From: Syntrophomonas sp. UBA5432
GTDB taxonomy: Bacteria > Bacillota > Syntrophomonadia > Syntrophomonadales > Syntrophomonadaceae
Assembly: GCA_002424365.1 (NCBI GenBank)
Contig: DIRQ01000031.1
Span: forward strand, 1-6,123
Direction: 5' to 3'
DNA length: 6,123 bases
A program made the translations under genes and the position numbers. Of the stretch, positions 1-4,306 are shown one piece after another. The first letter of the stretch is position 1, and the number at the start of each line of letters is the position of its first letter. The notes beneath the pieces were generated by a model, which was not told the DNA's origin, ran no database searches, and saw only the letters and a program-made list of their open reading frames with translations.

Positions 1-390
1 GGGGAACAGATAATGATTCTGCTGCCGCACTGCTTGCAGGATTCGGAGTGTCCGCATAAGATTACTATAGATGTAAATAACTGCAAAAGTTGTGGCAAAT
101 GTGATATTGCCAAACTAAAAGAGATGGCTGAGGAATATAATGCCATAATTAAAGTGGCTACTGGTGGAACCCTGGCTCGTAAATTTGTTTTAGATACCCG
201 TCCCCGAGGTGTGGTAGCGGTAGCCTGTGAAAGAGATCTATCTTTAGGTATTCATGAACTAGGTGGACTGCCGGTTATAGGAGTATTAAACTGTCGTCTT
301 AACGGTCCCTGTTTTAATACTACGGTAAACCTGGATGAAGTCGAAAGTGCTTTGCAAAGCATTATGAAGGAGGATGAAGACCGTGCTTAG
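1..390 (+). CDS. DUF116 family cysteine-rich protein, 3' part (5' end outside window)
   Basis: The reading frame is open from base 1 (GEQIMILLPHCLQ...), so the ATG at 13 is probably an internal Met and the gene starts upstream. I recognise the DUF116 family from LLPHCLQ, the CKSCGKC cluster, the PRGVVAVACERDL segment and the LNCRLNGPCFNT segment near the end. Counting from the Met at base 13, cysteines lie at 7, 13, 24, 27, 30, 72, 94 and 100. C24-x2-C27-x2-C30 looks like an iron-sulfur or metal ligand set, and eight cysteines could hold two clusters, but that is inference. Full-length family members are roughly twice this length, with extra N-terminal sequence that is often membrane-associated. 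The function is unknown. In Clostridia the gene often sits near def/fmt and rsmB, as it seems to here. The stop codon overlaps the start of the following peptidase gene, so the two are likely translationally coupled. Family assignment is fairly sure; biochemical role is not assignable. Confidence 0.82.
   Translation, partial: GEQIMILLPHCLQDSECPHKITIDVNNCKSCGKCDIAKLKEMAEEYNAIIKVATGGTLARKFVLDTRPRGVVAVACERDLSLGIHELGGLPVIGVLNCRLNGPCFNTTVNLDEVESALQSIMKEDEDRA
367..373 (+). promoter_or_regulatory. Shine-Dalgarno AAGGAGG that selects the GTG start at 383
   Basis: AAGGAGG lies inside the end of the DUF116 gene. It directly abuts ATG 374, leaving no spacer, but is 9 bases from GTG 383, a workable ribosome spacing. 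No other purine-rich site stands at a suitable distance upstream of 374. The site therefore argues for GTG 383 as the start of the metallopeptidase. Confidence 0.8.
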
Positions 391-1060
391 TTATCTTATG
401 TTTATTTTGCCGGCTTTGATTCTATCAATTTACGCACAGATTAAAGTCAAATCGACGTTTAAACGCTACTCTCAGGTACGATCATCAAGAGGGATGAGTG
501 GTGTTGATGTTGCCTCCACCATCCTAAGAAGAAATGGTATGAGTGGGCAGGTAGTAGTGGAGCCAGTAGCAGGGGAATTATCTGACCATTATGATCCCAC
601 AACCCATAAGGTAAGGCTGTCAGAGACTGTTTACGGTAGTAACTCCATTGCTGCCATTGGAGTAGCTGCTCACGAAGTGGGGCATGCTATCCAACACCAT
701 GAAAGCTATGGTCCTCTGGAACTACGTCATCGCATTGTTCCGGTTACTAATTTTGCCTCTGGAGCCTCGTTCCCGGTGCTTTTGCTGGGGTTTTTCCTGA
801 ACAGCCTGGACCTTATTATGGTGGGTATCCTGCTCTTCTCAGCAGTAGTAGTCTTTCACTTGGTAACCCTGCCAGTGGAATTAAATGCCTCCCGGCGCGC
901 GGTAGCCCAGCTTAGTTCTTCCGGAATCATAAGCGGTAGCGAGGTACCCATGGTTAAAAAGGTACTGGGAGCTGCTGCCTTAACTTACCTGGCAGCTACA
1001 CTATCTTCTATTGCAACCTTACTTTATTACCTGATGATTTTTGCCGGCGGTGATGAATAA
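383..1060 (+). CDS. YugP-like membrane zinc metallopeptidase
   Basis: From GTG 383 the product is 225 residues, the typical length for the YugP / Zn_peptidase_2 family. The N-terminus is a hydrophobic helix (about residues 2-17, LSYLMFILPALILSIYA), followed by the family-typical KVKSTFKRYSQVRSSRG segment. The HExxH zinc-binding motif is in AAHEVGHAIQH, with ligands H97 and H101 and catalytic E98. E166 in LPVELNASRRA is the probable third ligand, as in other gluzincin-like enzymes. Three further hydrophobic stretches (about 118-139, 142-163 and 195-221) make it a polytopic inner-membrane protein. The physiological substrate of this family is not established; a role in membrane-protein turnover would be an inference. 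ATG 374 would add three residues but has no spaced ribosome-binding site. The start overlaps the DUF116 stop by 8 bases and the end overlaps rsmB by 8 bases, implying coupled translation. All key residues are present and nothing looks broken. Confidence 0.92.
   Translation: MLSYLMFILPALILSIYAQIKVKSTFKRYSQVRSSRGMSGVDVASTILRRNGMSGQVVVEPVAGELSDHYDPTTHKVRLSETVYGSNSIAAIGVAAHEVGHAIQHHESYGPLELRHRIVPVTNFASGASFPVLLLGFFLNSLDLIMVGILLFSAVVVFHLVTLPVELNASRRAVAQLSSSGIISGSEVPMVKKVLGAAALTYLAATLSSIATLLYYLMIFAGGDE
1046..1053 (+). promoter_or_regulatory. Possible Shine-Dalgarno GGCGGTGA for rsmB
   Basis: GGCGGTGA differs by one base from the ideal GGAGGTGA. It runs into ATG 1053, which is too close, and ends 8 bases before the in-frame GTG 1062, just past the peptidase stop codon. 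It may serve GTG 1062. Alternatively, rsmB may rely on termination-reinitiation at the overlapping ATGAATAA. Confidence 0.4.
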
Positions 1061-2462
1061 AGTGCAGGATGATGCAGGAGATAAAAATACTGCTGGAGAT
1101 AAGATTAGTAAAGCACGAGAAGAGGCAGTACAACTAGTATATAAGGTTACGGAACAGGGTGCCTATGCCAACCTGGCATTAATGAAAACCTTACGCCACT
1201 CCAAACTAAATGTTGCAGATCGCAGTTTATTAACTAATTTAGTCAACGGTACTATACGTATGCTTAAGCACCTGGACTGGGTGCTTAATGTTTTTTTAAA
1301 ACAAGATATAAACAAACAAAATCCTTGGCTGCGGAGTATTTTAAGGGTTTCTGCCTACCAAATAATGTTTATGGACCGCATTCCTCACTTTGCCTGTGTC
1401 AATGACGCCGTGGAAATGAGCCGTAAGCAATGTGATACTAATCTGGCCAAGGTTACCAACGGGGTTTTGCGCAACCTTATACGCCACAAGGATGACATTA
1501 AATATCCAACCCCGGGCAGTCCCGAATACCTGGCGGTTTACTACTCCCACCCCCGGGAACTGGTAGATACCCTGTTAAATGTCTATGGAGCGGAGCAGTG
1601 CGAAAACATATTGGCCTATAACAACCAGCCGGCGCGGATAGATTTCCGGGTTAATACTCTCAAGACCAGCCGGGACCAATTAATTCAGGAACTGCATCAG
1701 GATGGGGTTAAATGTTATCCCAGTCCGGTTTTGCCCTGCTCTATCCGTATCGGGGCCATGGAAGGCTCCCTGGATGATTTGCCTGCATATAAAGAAGGTA
1801 AGTTCTATGTGCAAAACGAAGCTGCCATGCTAGCTGCCATTATTTTGGACCCCCTGCCCGGGGAAAAAGTCCTGGATTTATGCTGTGGGGTGGGAGGAAA
1901 AACTACTCATATGGCAGAAAAAATGAAAAACCAGGGTTATATAAAGGCTTATGATAGCTATACTCAAAAGATTGATATATTAAAAGCCAATTGCACCCGA
2001 TTGGGTATTAGGATAGTAGATGTAAGGCCTGAAGATATAATGTTAGTGGAAGAAAAACAGCCTACCGGGCGGGTAATGCTTGACGTTCCCTGCTCCGGCA
2101 GCGGTGTATTAAATAGACGTTCAGACGCTCGCTGGAATAAAGATATAATAGCAATTAAGCAGCTTACCAGGTTACAGCTGCAGTTTTTACAGAAAGCCGG
2201 TTCTTTGCTGAAAGATGGTGGTTACCTGTTATACTCCACCTGTTCCATTTTACCGGAAGAAAACGAATACGTAGTACAGGATTTTATAGCAGATAATCCC
2301 TTTGACCTGGTCGGATTTGACCAAAAACTAAGTTTTTTTCCCCTCGATGCCGGTGATAAAGAAAACGCTCGCCAGGGTATGTTAACCCTGCTGCCGGGCA
2401 AGTATGATACTGACGGCATGTTTTTCGCCCTGATGCAAAAAAGAGTAAGGCGTAAGGGGTAA
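1053..2462 (+). CDS. rsmB: 16S rRNA (cytosine-967-C5)-methyltransferase RsmB
   Basis: RsmB (Sun/Fmu) transfers methyl from SAM to C5 of C967 of 16S rRNA in the cytoplasm. From ATG 1053 the product is 469 residues, slightly longer than usual. An N-terminal NusB-like RNA-binding domain (about 20-150) carries REEAVQLVYKVTEQGAYANLAL and the LRVSAYQIMFMDRIP segment. A linker with YYSHPRELVD and RIDFRVNTLK follows, then a Rossmann methyltransferase domain. SAM motif I is DLCCGVGGKTTH (about 275-286), D301 is the likely ribose-binding acid, and motif IV DVPCSGSGVLNRR holds C347. Motif VI YSTCSILPEENE holds C397, the nucleophile by analogy with m5C enzymes. The C-terminal TDGMFFALMQKR is typical. Motif I differs from the usual CAAPGGKT, but GGKT and both cysteines are intact. 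The start is uncertain: ATG 1053 overlaps the previous gene by 8 bases, while GTG 1062 lies 8 bases after a near-consensus GGCGGTGA. TTG 1041 seems less likely. The first ~20 residues are polar and poorly conserved. Confidence 0.95.
   Translation: MNKVQDDAGDKNTAGDKISKAREEAVQLVYKVTEQGAYANLALMKTLRHSKLNVADRSLLTNLVNGTIRMLKHLDWVLNVFLKQDINKQNPWLRSILRVSAYQIMFMDRIPHFACVNDAVEMSRKQCDTNLAKVTNGVLRNLIRHKDDIKYPTPGSPEYLAVYYSHPRELVDTLLNVYGAEQCENILAYNNQPARIDFRVNTLKTSRDQLIQELHQDGVKCYPSPVLPCSIRIGAMEGSLDDLPAYKEGKFYVQNEAAMLAAIILDPLPGEKVLDLCCGVGGKTTHMAEKMKNQGYIKAYDSYTQKIDILKANCTRLGIRIVDVRPEDIMLVEEKQPTGRVMLDVPCSGSGVLNRRSDARWNKDIIAIKQLTRLQLQFLQKAGSLLKDGGYLLYSTCSILPEENEYVVQDFIADNPFDLVGFDQKLSFFPLDAGDKENARQGMLTLLPGKYDTDGMFFALMQKRVRRKG
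1264..1297 (+). terminator. Terminator-like hairpin with U-tract inside rsmB (function unproven)
   Basis: TTAAGCACC (1264-1272) is a perfect 9-base reverse complement of GGTGCTTAA (1280-1288). The loop is 7 bases, closable to 5 by a U-G pair. After two bases comes a run of seven T (1291-1297). In sense-strand RNA this has the form of an intrinsic terminator, about 210 bases into rsmB at codons 71-82. The stem has four G-C and five A-U pairs, so it is moderate in strength. The encoded residues (LKHLDWVLNVFL) match a segment conserved in RsmB, so the hairpin may be a by-product of protein constraint. During normal translation ribosomes would mask it. Confidence 0.3.
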
Positions 2463-2472
2463 GGGGGTTTAT

Positions 2473-3546
2473 ATGAACATGAAAACTAAAACTGAACTTC
2501 TGAGAATGGGAATAAAGGAACTGGAAGATTTTATGGATTCTATCGGCGAACCTCGCTACCGGGGGCGTCAGGTGCATAAGTGGATTTACAAAAAGGCGGT
2601 CAGCTCCTTTTATGACATGAGCGACCTTTCCCGTGACCTGCGAACCAAGCTGGATGAGCTTGCTCGTATATCAATTCCCCGGGTATTAAAGCAGAGGGCC
2701 TCTATAGATGGTACCCGCAAATTTCTAATGGAACTGGAAGATAAAAAACGCATCGAAAGCGTAATAATACCTCATAGTAGGAATAAAGATACCCGTTATA
2801 CCCTGTGCATATCCACCCAGGTCGGCTGTCCGGTAGGCTGTGTTTTCTGCGCCACCGGTAATTCCGGTTTTCAACGTAATCTTGAGGCTTATGAAATGAT
2901 AGGACAGGTTCTCGGTTCAGAAAGGGAACTGCGGAAAAGGCTAAAATCTAATGAGAACGGATTAATTACCAATGTGGTCTATATGGGAATGGGTGAGCCC
3001 ATGTTAAACTACGACCAGGTGATTAAATCTATTTATAGCTTAAATGACCCTAAAGGAATAAACATCGGGCAAAGGCATATTACCATTTCCACATCAGGTG
3101 ATGTTAGAGGTATAAACCGGCTGGCTCAGGAAAACCTGCAGGTTACACTGGCCATATCTTTACATGCTTGTAGCAACGAATTACGTGACAGACTTATCCC
3201 TTTAAACCGTAAATATCCTTTAGAAGAACTAATAAAGTCAATTAAACAATATATTCGTTTAACTAACCGCCGGGTTACTTTTGAATACTTATTACTTGAT
3301 GGGGTTAATAATCGCAAAGAAGATGCGGAAAAGTTAATTACAATGCTTAAACCTTTACTAGCCAATGTTAATCTGATTCCCTATAATGAAGTGGAGGGCT
3401 TGGAGTTTAAGCAACCATCCCCACAGCAGGTGAATGAATTTTATCATTATCTCCTGCAGGCTGGTGTAAATGTTACCCTAAGAGAGGAAAAAGGAGCAGA
3501 TATTGAGGCGGCCTGCGGCCAGCTGCGAGCAGGGTATAGAAAGTAA
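2473..3546 (+). CDS. rlmN: 23S rRNA (adenine-2503-C2)-methyltransferase RlmN
   Basis: RlmN is a radical-SAM enzyme that makes m2A2503 in 23S rRNA and, in several bacteria, m2A37 in some tRNAs. The 357-residue product has the usual length. The N-terminal accessory domain (about 1-90) contains GEPRYRGRQVHKWIYKK. The radical-SAM cluster motif is C119-x3-C123-x2-C126 in CPVGCVFCATG. GMGEP (172-176) and the HITISTSGDVRGI segment form the SAM site. E95 (RIESVIIP), C112 (TLCISTQVGC) and C348 (EAACGQLR) match the E. coli Glu105, Cys118 and Cys355 positions. The two latter cysteines carry and resolve the methyl intermediate. The N-terminal domain and overall match favour RlmN over the resistance enzyme Cfr. 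ATG 2473 is chosen because AAGGGGG (2461-2467) ends 5 bases upstream; Met at 2479 is less well spaced. The gap from rsmB is 10 bases, so both rRNA methyltransferases are probably co-transcribed. No anomalies. Confidence 0.97.
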   Translation: MNMKTKTELLRMGIKELEDFMDSIGEPRYRGRQVHKWIYKKAVSSFYDMSDLSRDLRTKLDELARISIPRVLKQRASIDGTRKFLMELEDKKRIESVIIPHSRNKDTRYTLCISTQVGCPVGCVFCATGNSGFQRNLEAYEMIGQVLGSERELRKRLKSNENGLITNVVYMGMGEPMLNYDQVIKSIYSLNDPKGINIGQRHITISTSGDVRGINRLAQENLQVTLAISLHACSNELRDRLIPLNRKYPLEELIKSIKQYIRLTNRRVTFEYLLLDGVNNRKEDAEKLITMLKPLLANVNLIPYNEVEGLEFKQPSPQQVNEFYHYLLQAGVNVTLREEKGADIEAACGQLRAGYRK

Positions 3547-3569
3547 TTATTGTTGTTAGAGGGGTTCAT

Positions 3570-4289
3570 ATGGATACAGCGTATATTTCAGATACTGGAC
3601 TGTTAAGGAAAAATAACGAAGATCATTATTTGGTTATGGATGAGTACGGTCTTTTTGTTGTATGTGATGGTATGGGCGGACATAAGGGTGGAGATGTAGC
3701 ATCAAAGATAGCAGTTAATTGTATAGAAAAGTATATGCTCAACTTGAACACTGACAGTCTAAGCCAAAATCCCATATCGGTATTAAACACAGCTATTAAT
3801 AAAGCCAATCGCCTGATATGGTCACAAGCTCAGGAAAATCCGCAATGGCATGAAATGGGTACTACTATTACTGCAGCTATGATAAGGAAAAAACAGCTTT
3901 CGGTAGCCAATGTAGGTGATAGTAGTTTATATATATTTCGTAATGGAAAGCTGAAAAAGACAACCCGGGATCATACCTTGGCAGAGAAGATGGTTGCTGA
4001 TGGTTTATTAAAGAATGAGGAAAAGAAAAGTAGTGGCTACAATCATATACTAACTAGAGCCCTAGGGATTCAAGAGGAAGTAGTAATAGATAATTTTGAA
4101 TACCGACTATATACCGGGGATCTGATTTTATTATGTAGTGATGGATTAAGCGATATGTTAGATGATAAAGAGATGGCAACTATTTTAAACCAGGATGCAG
4201 ACTTACAGAAAAACATTAAGTATCTATTAGATGCCGCCTTGAAAAAGGGTGGTTATGATAATATAACCATTATACTGCTGCGTATTTAA
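3570..4289 (+). CDS. prpC: PP2C-type Ser/Thr protein phosphatase (PrpC/Stp family)
   Basis: A cytoplasmic Mn/Mg-dependent phosphatase of 239 residues, close to the length of bacterial Stp/PrpC enzymes. It very likely removes phosphate from the neighbouring PASTA kinase and its substrates. PPM motifs appear in order: SDTGLLRKNNEDHYLV (7-22) with metal ligand D18, DGMGGHKGG (33-41) with D33, GTT (97-99), NVGDSSLY (114-121), RDHT (133-136), LTRALG (161-166), CSDGLSDML (189-197) with D191, and GGYDNITIIL (227-236) with D230. All expected acidic metal ligands are present, so it should be active. There is no signal peptide or membrane segment. ATG 3570 is preceded by AGAGGGG (3558-3564) at 5 bases. 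The 23-base gap after rlmN holds no terminator or recognisable promoter, and the kinase follows 17 bases downstream, the standard cognate pair. The symbol follows the B. subtilis homologue; stp is an equivalent name. Confidence 0.96.
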   Translation: MDTAYISDTGLLRKNNEDHYLVMDEYGLFVVCDGMGGHKGGDVASKIAVNCIEKYMLNLNTDSLSQNPISVLNTAINKANRLIWSQAQENPQWHEMGTTITAAMIRKKQLSVANVGDSSLYIFRNGKLKKTTRDHTLAEKMVADGLLKNEEKKSSGYNHILTRALGIQEEVVIDNFEYRLYTGDLILLCSDGLSDMLDDKEMATILNQDADLQKNIKYLLDAALKKGGYDNITIILLRI

Positions 4290-4292
4290 TAT

Positions 4293-4299
4293 AGGAGGT
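4293..4299 (+). promoter_or_regulatory. Strong Shine-Dalgarno AGGAGGT selecting the TTG kinase start
   Basis: AGGAGGT sits in the 17-base gap between phosphatase and kinase and ends 7 bases before TTG 4307, an optimal spacing. No ATG or GTG lies nearby in the kinase frame. The first in-frame ATG (codon 13) falls just before the glycine-rich loop and would delete the first kinase strand, so TTG is the supported start. Confidence 0.85.
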
Positions 4300-4306
4300 A
4301 AGTATT

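Noticed and set aside
13..15. ATG at 13 as the true start of the first gene
   Set aside because: The frame is open to base 1 and the family continues further N-terminal; no Shine-Dalgarno sequence is visible upstream of it, so it is treated as internal.
1848..1864. CCCC/GGGG inverted repeat in rsmB
   Set aside because: A short 4-5 bp stem within coding sequence (DPLPGEK) with no following T-run; explained by codons.
2308..2339. Terminator-like element near the end of rsmB (TGGTC/GACCA stem, then T7 at 2333-2339)
   Set aside because: The stem is only 5 bp, with 9 bases between it and the T-run. The A-rich arm next to the T-run forms only an A-U hairpin. It is too weak to call a terminator, and genes continue in the same direction.
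2284..2577. Minus-strand open frame of 97 codons spanning the rsmB-rlmN junction
   Set aside because: It overlaps two well-supported genes on the other strand, shows no family motif, and is explained by the composition of the conserved plus-strand codons.
3280..3310. TTGAAT plus a downstream AT-rich hexamer resembling a weak internal promoter in rlmN
   Set aside because: The -10 match is poor, the element lies in a conserved coding segment, and such matches are expected by chance at this base composition.
3510..3569. Possible terminator or promoter between rlmN and the phosphatase gene
   Set aside because: The GC-rich end of rlmN can form CCTGC/GCAGG pairing but no T-run follows. The 23-base gap has no convincing -35/-10 pair.
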